A stretch of 64,000 bases of DNA from Magicicada septendecula. Its lineage: Eukaryota; Arthropoda; Insecta; Hemiptera; Cicadidae. Both the position numbers and the translations under genes were made by a program. Position 1 is the stretch's first letter. The number at the start of each line of letters is the position of its first letter. The notes under the pieces were generated by a model, which saw only the letters and a program-made list of their open reading frames with translations, was not told the DNA's origin and searched no databases. The stretch is from NCBI GenBank assembly GCA_034769895.1, contig CM068367.1, positions 348,153,611 to 348,217,610 of the forward strand, given 5' to 3'. This document shows, piece by piece, positions 46,065 to 58,151 of the stretch.

Positions 46065-47280
46065 AATTTATTACACGTGATTTTAACTGGCTCAAGGCAA
46101 AATGCCACACCGTTTTAGGGTTTAGAAAAATATTTGTTTTGCCACACCGCCAAGTAGGTAAGAAAAGGAGCAGATCGCTAAGGATGAACCTGAGTAAACT
46201 GCCACACCACAAGCGCGCCGGGAGGTAAACGACCTTGATAACTGACGTGCTGGCCACTAATACAGTAAATCCTTGTTGTCGTATAAGTTGTTTAATTTCC
46301 TGAGACGTTCTGAGGTTAAATGTTTGATAAGTAATGCTGTAATGCTGTACATTTGTTATAATTCGATAAAATAAATATCGGTGCAGTAAAAATTCGCGAT
46401 TATATCTAAAAAAGAAGCGTTCAATGTTCCGAACAAATTAAAGACTGTAAATTTTAACAATACGTTTTATTTTTGTTAGGTTAGTTTGAAATTTTTAAAA
46501 CTTGAATACTTTGGAAATCAACTTAACAGACTTTCGGACATTAAAAATAATATTTTGTGTGTGTATACAAAAATTAATTGTAATCGAATATTTATAAAAT
46601 TTTATGGTAAGAATCCTGAATTTCTCGTTTTAGTTTTCTGTGAATACAATGAAGGGATCCAACCTAGAAGCTAGACCCCCCCCCCCACCAAGAATATGGT
46701 TCTAGTTACGCCAGTGTGTTTTATACTCATTACTACTTTTTCACGTAGTATGACTTTATCTGTGTTTAAGTTACTGACAAATATGTTCAATACTGTTTAA
46801 GTTTAATTAAACACCCATACAAATTTAAACGTAGTGTAAAACTTACAGCATAAACCGCAATGATCTTTTCAAATACTTAGCAGTGTAAAATGTTAATTTT
46901 TGAAGTTTTCACGTGGATACGACGGCACTATAAAGTATGGATTTATATGATTTTGATGCTTTCTTTGTGAAAATGTATGTGAGGCATTAAACTGAAAGGA
47001 ATGTTTTAGCAGGATACAGTTATCGTAATATTTAAAACAAAATCAGATGATAACTCTTTTGAACGGCATGTAACGATAGTATAACGCAAACACATACAAT
47101 AAGATCAGTTGTTTTCCTTGAGCGGTTGTGGTGTGGCAACTCAAGACTACACAAGACGTTCCCTTGTGACTAACGTTTTTCCTACCTGCTTGACGGGTGT
47201 GGCAATTCGCCCATAGTTCTAGATTCTTAAAACGGTGTTTAAATAACAGTTACTAACACGTTAATAATTTCTGCTTAGTT
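46065..47280. mobile_element. Diverged DNA-transposon-like element with TGCCACACC sites
   Basis: The two ends are inverted relatives. CACCGTTTTAGGGTTTAGA (46108) matches inverted CACCGTTTTAAGAATCTAGA (47237). Both continue to TGCCACACC(G)CC...AAG(T/C)AGGTA and later GAGT...TGCCACACCACAA. Similarity also extends outward (ACGTGATTTTAACTG / ACGTGTTAGTAACTG). TGCCACACC occurs three times on the plus strand at the left (46103, 46140, 46200) and twice on the minus strand at the right (47130-47138, 47196-47204). There is no transposase between. I found no exact target duplication and cannot name the superfamily. Confidence 0.55.
46668..46716 (-). repeat. hAT-like terminus fragment
   Basis: On the minus strand CACTGGCGTAACTAGAACC followed by a run of G resembles the CAGTGGCGTACGCAG plus G-rich end of the hAT element at 25.8-30 kb. 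The opposite end is not visible, so it is a half element or a chance match. It lies inside the TGCCACACC element. Confidence 0.35.
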
Positions 47281-47929
47281 AAAAATTAGTTTAGATTAAT
47301 TAGTACTTTTATGGTCACGGAGAAGCTATTTCACGTATGTCTGTACCCCTTCAAAAACGCAGAAAACACAATGTAACGTATTTATGAAACCTGGAAATCA
47401 AATTTACCAGTATCTGTGTCTTAAATTTGGTATGTTCTTGAGGCCTCCGGCCTGCTGTACCCCCTGGTTGTGTTATAACTCGCGCTCCACCACCGCCAGA
47501 GAGAAATCACCCATCTAGTAATCTGGGAGTTGTGTGCGCGCGCGCGCATGTGTGTGTGTGTGCGTGTGCGTACGTGTCTTGTAAGGTTACTTGTCTAGCC
47601 CAGACAAGACTGTATTATTTGTCCCCAGCGATGGGAAGTGGGCAGTAAGACCGAGTCGTGACCTTGACTTGATCACACGGCGCAGCACTCCGTTGCGATT
47701 GTGAGTTGCAAACGCAACCACTGTCCCTGCCATTTCGGCCCCATTTATTTAAACACTGTAGGTTAATCATGTTAATGTGATTATGATAATTATTAAATAT
47801 AAAAATTAACAAGATTAGTTTCATATTAATTTCGTACACATTTCCTCATATGAAATCTAAAGTTGGAAAACTGAATTTGTTTTACGAAAATTACGGGAAA
47901 ATACGTGATTTTTAAACCTCTTAGAGTTA
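47281..47929. other. Spacer with GC/GT tract
   Basis: An alternating tract TGTGCGCGCGCGCATGTGTG and following lies at 47532-47576. No gene recognised. Confidence 0.35.
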
Positions 47930-48364
47930 TGTAACAACCGACCTTGCTTTACCTCATCGTGGTAACTAAGAACAGATTGGATGCGGTCACGTGATGTAAT
48001 TGCAGCACATATATAACGGTGAGAGAATGGCAGTGGCTACTGCTGTCTCATCTGTTTTTGGGATAAGTACTATCATTCCCTACTGTCTGTCTACAGAATG
48101 TAATGCAACCTGTACTTCCTTATACAGTACATACCGCTAAATTTACTTAAATGGAACGGTTATTCGCGCATTAAAACCAACCCACGTAAGCGAATTATAA
48201 ATAATTAGCAACAATCATAAAATAAATATTTATAAATGTTATTGTAAATTACAAATAGTAAACGGACAAAATTATAGGACAGATAAGCGTGAAATTTTAA
48301 ATTACATGTATTTAACATCAATCGTTATGGCAGCTGGCTATTAGTCTAACTGGCCGGATTGTTA
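47930..48364 (+). repeat. Possible degenerate solo LTR
   Basis: Begins TGTAACAACCG and ends near CCGGATTGTTA, an imperfect inverted pair. It contains a promoter-like CATATATAACGG near 48008 followed by CTCATCTG about 40 bases later. No clear target duplication and no relative in the window. Confidence 0.3.
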
Positions 48365-51300
48365 TGACCACCATTGACAAATTCGGAGAACTTACGTCCT
48401 GCAGTAATATACCAATTACTGCTCATAGGAATAAATTATTACTTAATCAATGATTTAGCTAATCAAAAAGTAATATTTTAAAACTGTTAATAATTAATTG
48501 CTTAACCCTATTTGTTTTTGTTTTTAAAATATACAGGCTTGATACGTGACTCGATGATGGTTCTCGTTATATAATGTTACACAGGACAAGACTCTTCATT
48601 TTAGAATCGTTATTCATTACAGAAAATTCAAACCAAAGGTAGTAAAAGCGATCAACATTCATTTAGTGATTTCCACAATTTACATATAATTCAGCAATTC
48701 TCACAAATTTGTTAATCTAGTAGACGGTCTTTGCAATTTATTATAATAATGAATTAATCGCTGTCAAATCAAAGGCAAATGCAATAAATCATTGAAAGTA
48801 GCCTTTTACACAACGCTCGCTTTATTGAGATTATAATAGTCACACTACTCCGTGTAAATATACAACTGCAGCACTAAGCGCTGGATACAGCAAATTATAT
48901 GGTTTAGAATATTCTCGTCGTGTGTGGAACTTCGTGGAATGTTCTACTCTGTTGTGGGCAGTAACATTGATTTTACACACACTCTCTTTTTTGAACAATC
49001 GTAGAAATGTTCTTGAAGACGTGTATTAAGGCTGGCCCACACGAGCGTCTTCGTTCAGCGAATGAAGCCAAAACAGTAAGTATGGGTAATGTGCACCGAA
49101 ATGAAGCACGTGTATAGGAAAGTTATCCACCATTCCCCTCCGTTTGCATCATTTCGTCTCGTCTTGAGCCCATTCGTCATCTTTCTGTCTATTATGAATT
49201 TTCTGCCATATATCAAATAATAATATAATTGACTGTCCGTTCCCAGACTTTTTGATTCGTCATGTTTCGTTTCGTTTTGTCAACGCGAGTGCTTCATTCA
49301 GTAGATATAAACCGAGCTATACACATAATTTCCTCATTCTTACTATAATCAAGTAAAATATTAAATTCTAAATAAGTCTAATTTACATATTACGCATTTG
49401 GCACTGCACAGTAACTTTGATAAGGCCTTACAATTCTATATTTACAAGCCTGAAAATACAAATTTAGCCTCTGATTACATAATAATCATAGTTTTTTTAT
49501 TTTCTTACTTTATAGCCATTGTATTTTAACACACAGACTTACAGTGCTTTGGTAAGGTCGAATAGTTTTTTATTTAACAGCCTGGCTAACAGCTGATGGC
49601 TTAAAAATCTATGTCGATTATATAATAAATATATTTAGTCTCATTATTACCTTTTCCTAATACTGTTAAGGAACTACAGGCGTGTCATTTTCCTATCTCT
49701 GTTACAGATTATTGTAAGTAATTTTGTCTAAAAACTTTGTAGGGTAAACGTTTTTCAATAAACGTTTACGCTGAAACGAGATTTAAAAGACAACACTTGA
49801 GTACTTTTAATTACAAAATGTATCGAAAACAAAAAGATTACAGGAAAACTTCAAGTTTTTTCCGGATAATTAACTCCGTTTATCCTAGCTAACAAATAAT
49901 TTTTCACATCAATTGGCGTGTCAATTTTTATTTAATGTTGGAAGAATAATTACTAAATTTTACTCTCTAATGATTATTAATTAATTAATTAAAATTTTAA
50001 CGTCGTTTTCTAGTAAAAGTAATAATCTTGCATATATGTTACGTACATTGATTAAGTCGTATAAATCACGATATCTGGATCAAATATAATTATAATGCAA
50101 AGGTTTTTAAAAATATATAAACACTTGGTACGTTTCAGTTTTTATTTTAACTTTGACAGCTGTTTCAGCTTATTATGCTATTGTCAAAGAGATCAGGGTA
50201 GAAACTAAACTTTATCTGAAACAGCTGCCAGAGTTAAATAAAAATAATTATAATGACACTGCTTTGGAATATCAGTTATTTGAAAATGACATTTTCAGGA
50301 AAGGGTACAAGTATTTTAAGGCAATATGCTGTTGGCAAGTGCTATTAGAAACCGCAAGACTTAGTTGTGGATAACAAGTGATATTAACAAAGACGTACAA
50401 TTTGATGAACTAGTGTTAGAACAGCGTAAACTCTACTACGTTTAGCAGTACACGTTTGAAAGTAGCAACGCGTTGAGCAGAATGTCAGGGGCTCAGCACT
50501 CGGATGGCAGTTTCTAACTGACAGTTAATTACGTTATTTGTGACGAGAGTTAATCTCGGTTGTAATCGGATTATAGTCCCAAACTGTCGGACTTACGGCA
50601 GTCTCTGACGCAAACTCTAGCTAAAGATAGATGCATGAATTTAGATCTTCTTTCATTCACACAGTACGTTAAGTAAGACAGTACCTTTAAATTACGATGA
50701 TAACGTTAACAGTGCAAATTAGAAAGATAAAACGGATTAATGCAGTATTAGTATGATGTTAGTTTGGCCTTATTCATGTGCTGCGTGCATGAGGTGTCTG
50801 TTATAATATGGATTTTACGTGTTCACTTTTTGGTGCTGATAACTTATTACTAAAGCGCACACTTTTTTAATCTATTACGAGAGGAACTTACAGCATTGCG
50901 TTTGCATGTCCAGCAGTGAACTATGTTGACCAGATGACAGATATTGAATGGATAGATCTATATTTATTACGTGACTTGAAGATACTTTTAGAAAAAACGC
51001 GCGCGCGCGCGCACACACACACAGTGTATGTTTATGCGAGTATTTCATTTATTTAGTTATATGCATATTCGTTGAATCGATCTCTGTTCTGTAACGTCAG
51101 GACTATTTTTTACATTTTTAAGTTCTGTTCCTTTTTACAGTTGCTGTGTTTCAGGATGATCAATGTTAAATATTATAGCACTTTAATTAACGTTGTTTCA
51201 CTTAATAAACAGGCATTATACAAGCAATACAATGATGTAAATATTAATTCTTTTGATTGTGTATTAAACAAAAATTAGGCTAGTCTTAATGGTGAATTTA

Positions 51301-51470
51301 CATTTATTCAGCAAGAAGTGGATCCAATGTAGGAGTTTTTAACCAGATTGTTTCCATAGTTTTTCCATAGTACTTCAGATATGGAAAAAAAGATCTCTTA
51401 AAATCGCATTTAAAATTCGTAGCGATTATAATATTGTATTAATGTAATTTTCAAGATTTTTTAATGAAAT
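48365..51470. other. AT-rich region, no gene recognised
   Basis: Contains a 22-bp-stem hairpin at 50147-50238, a perfect 10-bp inverted repeat at 49744-49769 (GTAAACGTTT/AAACGTTTAC) and a GC/CA tract at 50998-51023. Open frames at 50153-50374 and 51072-51278 have no recognised motif. Confidence 0.35.
50147..50238. repeat. Hairpin with 22-bp stem
   Basis: TTAACTTTGACAGCTGTTTC then AG pairs with CTGAAACAGCTGCCAGAGTT then AA, with two mismatches and a loop of about 48 bases. A smaller palindrome (TTTGACA...TGTCAAA) is nested in the left half. The size resembles a small-RNA precursor, but repeat origin is at least as likely. Confidence 0.5.
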
Positions 51471-51477
51471 TCATATA

Positions 51478-51598
51478 TCTTCTTCTTCTTCTTCTTCTTC
51501 TTCTTCTTCTTCTTCTTCTTCTTCTTCTTCTTCTTCTTCTTCTTCTTCTTCTTCTTCTTCTTCTTCTTCTTCTTCTTCTTCTTCTTCTTCTTCTTCTC
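51478..51598. repeat. Uninterrupted (TTC)n / (GAA)n array
   Basis: About 121 bases, roughly 40 pure TTC triplets on the plus strand. It is probably an expanded GAA tail of the adjacent minus-strand LINE. A poly-lysine open frame on the minus strand is an artefact. Confidence 0.95.
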
Positions 51599-51599
51599 C

Positions 51600-52043
51600 A
51601 CGTCAAGGTATAGGCTTACAGTCTGTTCCGCCTTCATTAAAGCCATCTTTTTTTTAGCCATCTTTTTTTTTGTCTATCTATATTTCATCCTCCTTGAGCT
51701 TTGTATCTTTTTACTTGTTTAGGTAGTCTCATGTCTTCCACTGTCTCGATATGCTGCGTCCATTTTATTTGTCCTTCCCTCATTCTGCTGGTCATATATA
51801 ATGTACATTTAACTCGGTTCTTATATCCTCATTTCTTATTTGATCTCTAAGTGTGCAACCTTTGGTTTTTCTCAAAAATTTCATTTCACTATTCTCCCTA
51901 TCTTCCTCATCATTTCTCGTCATCGTCCAAGTGTCGCTTCCATAAGTTAAAACAGGTGTTTCCATTATTTTATACAATTTTATCTTGCTATCTAAAATGT
52001 ATTTATAATGCTGAAAAAGCCTTTGTTTTGATAAGGACACCAA
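51600..52043 (-). pseudogene. LINE ORF2 C-terminal fragment with GAA tail
   Basis: On the minus strand 52043 to 51792 reads YKIMETPVLTYGSDTWTMTR, then EDRENSEMKFLRKTKGCT and RDQIRNEDIRTELNV, the post-RT block of arthropod endonuclease-RT LINEs (PVLTYGSETWT, RNEDIR.EL). Past a frame break WTQHIETVEDMRLPKQVKRY continues toward the 3' end, matching the usual M...R.PK....Y block. The TTC array then follows as its 3' tail. It is 5'-truncated; the RT palm is absent. Confidence 0.72.
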
Positions 52044-52450
52044 TAATTGTTTCGTTTAACACAAAGCACTATCTGGGTACACACATCTCTACTTGGAAAC
52101 TGTGGTGTGCAGAAAAACTGTTCAGGAGGACTTGGCTTCTTGAACAGCTCCACGTATTTAGAACGCCTTGTAACCGTAGACACTACTATTTTTCTGTGGT
52201 TTTATAACTATCTAAAACTTTATAACAAGTAAAGTGTATGAATCGACAACATACGAACGTAGGCCAACGCCCGCGTGTCCTTCTCCCTCCACACACATAC
52301 TCATACGCGCGCGCGCTTGGTTATATTCCACTTATTCAAAATCATTAAACGCAAAAGCCGTTATAAAGCTTTTAAAAGAACAAAGGATAATGAAGCGATA
52401 TTTGCAGAGACTATCCAAAATATAAAATTCGACAACTAATCGAACCATAC
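52044..52450. other. Spacer
   Basis: No gene recognised. A CGCGCGCGC tract is at 52305-52316. Confidence 0.3.
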
Positions 52451-52452
52451 TA

Positions 52453-52870
52453 CAATGGAACCTCGATAACACAAATCTCAAGGGGATTATAAAACATTCG
52501 TGTTAACGGGAATTCGTCAAAGCGAGGTTCCTGTTATGAAGGTTAAGATAACAAACGTTCGTGTTATCAAGGTTCTGCTTCATAAAATTCGGCTTACGGA
52601 CTCGCTGCCGTGGGTGATTCATCTTATAGGAGTCAAGTTCGAGCCATAGAGGTTCTGATCTGTAAAAACTCGTGTTATAAAGGTTAATTAGTACAGTATT
52701 TTGATCTCAAATAAACGAAAATTTGGCTTATCAAGGTTTTAAACTAAGGAATTTTGGGTTATAGAGGTATTTTTAGTAATGAGTGTTAAGGGACATTCAA
52801 GAGGATTGAAAAACATTTGTGTTATCAAGGAATTCGTATAATTGAGGTTCGTGGTATCGAGATGCCACTG
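52453..52870. mobile_element. Pogo/Tigger-like MITE
   Basis: 418 bp flanked by TA (52451-52452 and 52871-52872). The left end is CAATGGAACCTCGATAACAC. The right end inverted is CAGTGGCATCTCGATACCAC. CAGTGGAACCTCGATAAC-type ends with TA duplication are typical of pogo/Tigger elements. The interior repeats the motif GTTATCAAGGTT in many variants. No coding capacity. Confidence 0.82.
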
Positions 52871-52984
52871 TATATCGAATAAAATACAAATAGACAAGAA
52901 TCTTTTGGATATGGTAATACAGTCTATTTCCTACATTGTACAGAATTTATGGAGGTTGTCTTATGACGATTAGCATAGGATAAC

Positions 52985-53430
52985 CATGGGAGTTAAAGCA
53001 GACGGAAATTTGCAGATGATTTAGTGTTGTTGGAACAGGTATGCATAAGGTTTAATAAGGCTGAAGTAGTTAAGAAGACTAAGAATTGAATGTGAATCTA
53101 AAGCAGTAATAGAAAATAACAGAAAAACGATGAGTTTACTATTAATTAAGGTCAGATCGTCTTTGTAAAGAAGAGCAATATTATTAAACTAACCTAAGGA
53201 TCTGTCTTAAGGTTCAGTTAAGTTTCAGACCCATACACAATATATGCCAAAACAATAGACAATTCTGAGCCATGCAAAGAGGTGTAGAAAATTTATCAGA
53301 AACAACAGTTACAAATTGTGACAGAAAAAGAATTGATTAGATATGTACTGAAAACTTAATATGTTGTTTACAGAATTAAGAGGACATCTGGCTCTAGGTG
53401 AGAAAAGTACACTATTATAAGGTCTGCGAA
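52985..53430 (+). pseudogene. Decayed LINE RT relic
   Basis: TTTGCAGATGATTTAGTGTT encodes FADDLVLLEQ, an RT catalytic box, near 53008. Downstream short stretches such as FNKAEVVKK and FRPIHNIC fit loosely with post-catalytic RT sequence but are full of stops. The box and a following basic region are the only support. Confidence 0.4.
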
Positions 53431-56389
53431 GTGAGAGTCTAGACTCGTTAAACGGTCTCTTTGCAAGACGAAAGAACAACCTAATTAGTTACTATTATAT
53501 ACTGAAATAAAAAACATTTATTAAATAATAAAATAATAAATAAAAACGTGTAAGAATTACGTTGACTAGTTATAAAATACGTAGTAGGAATCCAGTCCTA
53601 ATGTTTGCAAAAAAAATTTACAAAAATTATTGTGATTAATTAGTTAAATTTGGTTACCTAATGTTTAACATAATTACCAAAGAATGATTACATAAAAAAT
53701 CAACTTGATAAAGTTAACTTAGAACGCTTTCTATATAATGTAAATTTATGTTACTTTGTATAAACAACAAAGGTGCGATTGAACATATTCTTTGCAATTA
53801 GATAGCCTCTAACAACGGATTACATAGTTGGGCAGTCGAAAAATTTATCAAATAATCACCAAATACTTCGTTGTTGTTGTGGCATAATCGCCAGCAGCTA
53901 TGCAACATAAACTCCATTATTCACTAAGGCGTATGCAGAATCTTCTTTGAGGGATTAAACAGAACTATTTGTAGGTATCTTGTAATGAAATAAAATCAAT
54001 GAAAATTGAAGTACTTCACAATACAATTCAAGCCTAACCTGAAACCTTTTAAGTAATAAATGTGAAACTCAGTACTATAGAACTTCACTGTGTGTTTATG
54101 TATTTAATTCTAAATAATTGCACTTCGCTTTGTGTTATCATGTATTTACTCATGACTGCACACGTGTATAGAGTAATTACAGATAGTACGATATGGGGGT
54201 GCACAGTACACAGCAAGCAAGCGGGATAAACGTGTGGTTAGCAGAGTGGAATGAACTGTCATACACGTACACTATAACCTACGTATTGTACCCTGTGCAG
54301 TATATTGTGGTCGCCAAAACAAACACGTTATTTTGTTACTGAGAATGATACCAAATATTGACCCATATAAAATTATAAGTATATGTTATAATTTTCCTTG
54401 TTATAATATGCTCTATATAAATATATAGGTATATTCTGATGCAGCACTGAAGATACACAAGTATTTATTATTCATCTATTGATTTTAATTTATTAAGCAG
54501 AGAGTAGTACTTTCTACTCAGTAGAATATCATAAAAGTACTGCAGGTTTTTCTACATAATTTCTACAAAAAGAAACCTATGAACGTCAGCCAGCTTAGCG
54601 AATGGTCATTTTAATTGTTTATGAAGTGTTTTATCACAGTACAAATTCCAGATTAACGAAGTCGTTCTATAGAAATCCTATCTTTAAGGAGATCTAGAGC
54701 CTGTACTATTTACTAAATGGATGCTAAAATTTACAAACTCCAGGATGCAGCTAACTGGGTTCACACAGTAGCTTTACTGTGAAAAATAAAACAATCTTTA
54801 CTTTGATTAATGACTCTCACAAATGAATCCAGATTTATAGAAAAAAGGCACTTCTATACGAGGTTTTAGTTTAACAGAAGAAAAGACAATTGAATAACGA
54901 TGTGTAAGTAACTATCATAAATATACTAAAAGTGGAAACTTAACTAACTTAGCTAATGTGACTAAATTTATTCGTTACACTGAAAGTTTTCTAACACTGA
55001 ATTATAAACGTATATCGATCTTTAGTCGAATTGTTTTGGAATACGAGAGTCGGAAATGTTTACGATGAAAACATGGGAAAGCTGTCTACCAAACACTGAT
55101 GTATTCCTTTTATAAGAAGCGCTGAACCACTATTCATTGCATCCGAGAGGGTCGTAATGTATAATAAAGCTGTTATAGCCGAACTCTGTAATAAACTGGT
55201 CTCAGAGGAGGCATCAGTTTAAGTTTACATGGGTTAATGTATTTATCTCCGCCTCCCCCATAAACACACCTTTTGTAAACATGCACATTTTGAAAATAAA
55301 CTGTTTAAAATAACTGTAGATATTAAAAAACATTTTCTACTTAAATTCTATAGTGTTTTTGAAACAAAGAGAAAAAAATTACCGTAACTAAATTATTATT
55401 CGATGGGTGTAATTTGCATTACACTACGTAGGCCTACAACTTATACTTGGAAAAACGTAAAAGAACACAAAATCGTACATAATTGTTTCTACAGATTCAG
55501 AAGGATGATGCCTTTCTTAAACAATTCATGGCCAGATTAAACCGATTTTGTAGGAGATGTTTGTGATTCTCCCAATTAAACTAGATTTCTGTACAGAAGG
55601 ACCAATTAGAGATTTAGAATTTCCCTCAAGGTATGGAAAAATCGGTGTAATATCAGTTTATTTTGGATGTTCAGTCGTTGCACTCGTTGACTTCCCTACA
55701 AACGATTATTTTGGAGAAAACGGCCACAAGTCCGTGAATCTATCGTAATTGAAAAAAAAACTACTGAATTCGAAGTGATAATCTTCTAACGATGAAAAAT
55801 ATTTTAAGAAGTATACTTTGATGGCAGTCTAAAACCGAAAGCTTTTCGTGAAAGCCTAACTGTTATATTGTCCTCATACTTTAGTGTGAGTTGGGATACA
55901 GTAGTTTGTGTCGGATGTGAAACAATAAATTCCGTACCCATTAACAATCCGAAAGCGGCGTTAAAATGATCTACAATCTACATTCTACGGGCATACAATT
56001 CGGCTTTTGGAGGTGTCAATTGTCGATTACAGGTCACCGGTCTTCAGCTACGAGTATTGTTTCTTAAGCCTAAGTACCAGGGAAGTTCAAATTCTATTAC
56101 ATTGTCAAGAGCAAATCAAAACATAAACAGCAAAATTTTTTTTAAATTGTATAAATACAAATAATAGAAAGAAAATTAAATTTAGTTATTTTTGTGTATG
56201 GTCAATAGAACGAATTATTTTAACAATCGATCATCAACAAATTAATCTTTTAAATAATTTAATTTTTAACATTGTGAATTAATTTTTAATAAATTATTAT
56301 TCCATCTGTGTCAGCAACATTAATTCAATTGTGCTTATTACACCGTTTTGTGTGAGCGTGTGCTTGTGTGTGCGCGCGCAGTAAGGGGG

Positions 56390-56440
<51 letters not shown>

Positions 56441-58149
56441 TGTGTACGTAAACAAGGCGTAAACTTTGTAACCGTAACTGGGGTTGATAGAGTTTATGAA
56501 ATCCGTTTTGACAATATAGGGTACCAGTTTGCCTAATTTAGATAATTACAATAGTCTGCTTACGATATCTTTTGGAAATATATGAGTATAAGGGTGACTC
56601 TATCATAGCTAATCAGTGGACTTATAATAAGATTTTTTTTGTGAATTCGGAAGCTCATTGATTTGTCCGTCAGAGTATTACAAAGAAACCATAAAAGTCT
56701 CGGGGCAAAAACAATATTAGCGGTTAGACGGGAAGCTTAATTGAAAGAAACGAAAGCCGATTGTGTTCCTAAAAGAAACACAAATTAATTTCTGTAATTT
56801 TTTTGTAAGTCTTCCCATCAGATCAGTTACTTCTGTTATAGAAATCAATAGTTTCGGCAGAACCAGATGTCTACATTCGGGTAACGTTGCTTTGCCTGTT
56901 AATTCATTTCTCTCTTACACTTACCGTGTAATGTAGTCGATTAACACACGGAGCGATCCGCACGTGTCGACTTGTTTGCAGTAACGATTGGGCAGGTTCT
57001 AAGAAAAGTAGAGCCGATTTGATGTGTTTTATACTTCACAATATTAAAATTTCTCAAAAACTTAATACTATTAATTATGTTGAAAATTCAAGTGAATTAA
57101 AATTTTCTACTATCAATAAAGGCAAACTTCAAATACGTTTGATAAGGTTTTCTGAAATTTTTTTAAACATTTTCACAAATTACATGTGCTTGGCCTCTGT
57201 GTAGGCATATAATTAAGTTATAAAAAGTTACTTTTTCAAACATTAGTTAATGTTAAAAATTGATATTTCTGCTTTCTCCAAAATACATTAATGGTATTGA
57301 TTAGATAAGCTTCTATTTACATTTAAAAATAAATGCAATTTTAATTTTACATCCTCGTTTCTACTTGCTATTTGCTCACATTGTAAGTTTTTCATATCAT
57401 TTTACATAAAGTTCTAAACATTCTAATACAAATGTAGGCCTAATACTTCTATTTAAGATGACGACTCCGGTTAAAGATGGTTTACATGCTGGTATGGTGA
57501 GTACTATTTCGGCTGAAGAGCGATTCACAGAAGCACAGTCTAGTTATACTCCCTGCTTAATAGCAAACGTCAGCTTCAGATTGATGTCGCTAAAGCATTC
57601 TCCATTGAAAATGCAACAAACTCAGCTTGTGTGAGGCCGCCAAGCAACACAGAACTAATAATATATAGTTATTAGTTGAAAAGTGAGAAACTGAGAAAAG
57701 TCCACACCATTATAAACTTAAAATTTATTCGTAGACTATACGGACGGTCAAACTCACTAAAATATTCCCACTGAAAATTCCGTATAACAGTAAATCGCAA
57801 GCACAGACATGATAGACTTACACATACACACACGCGCCCACGCGCGCGGAAATGAGTCAGTAGAGAACCATGTCAGCTGTTTGAACCGACCATTCGCTAG
57901 AGTAAACCCAGTGCTCTTCTACATTTCAAAGAATAATCGTTACAACTAACAGCATTCCTTCTTTTATGTCTGCACTGTATTTATTCGTAAAGTATGGGTA
58001 ATCAGTCTTTGAGATGCCACAAAACTCTTCTATTTATGCAGGATATAACTCATTTCCGTACAATGTATATGTTATTGCTTCTACTACTACTACTACTACT
58101 ACTACTACTATTATTACAACAACTACTAATGTTTAGTAGGGAATGCATT
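53431..58149. other. AT-rich region with microsatellites, no gene recognised
   Basis: A pure GA tract lies at 56393-56434, GC/CA alternating tracts at 56350-56383 and 57823-57848, and an ACT-type trinucleotide run at 58078-58111. TAGGCCTA occurs at 55429 and 57435. Open frames are short and unrecognised. Confidence 0.4.
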
Positions 58150-58151
58150 TA

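Noticed and set aside
48990-49320. GGCTGGCCCACACGAGCG region as a Harbinger-type MITE
   Set aside because: I could not find a matching inverted end or target duplication; only short local palindromes are present.
51461-51661. 66-codon poly-lysine open frame
   Set aside because: Translation of the GAA triplet array, not a gene.
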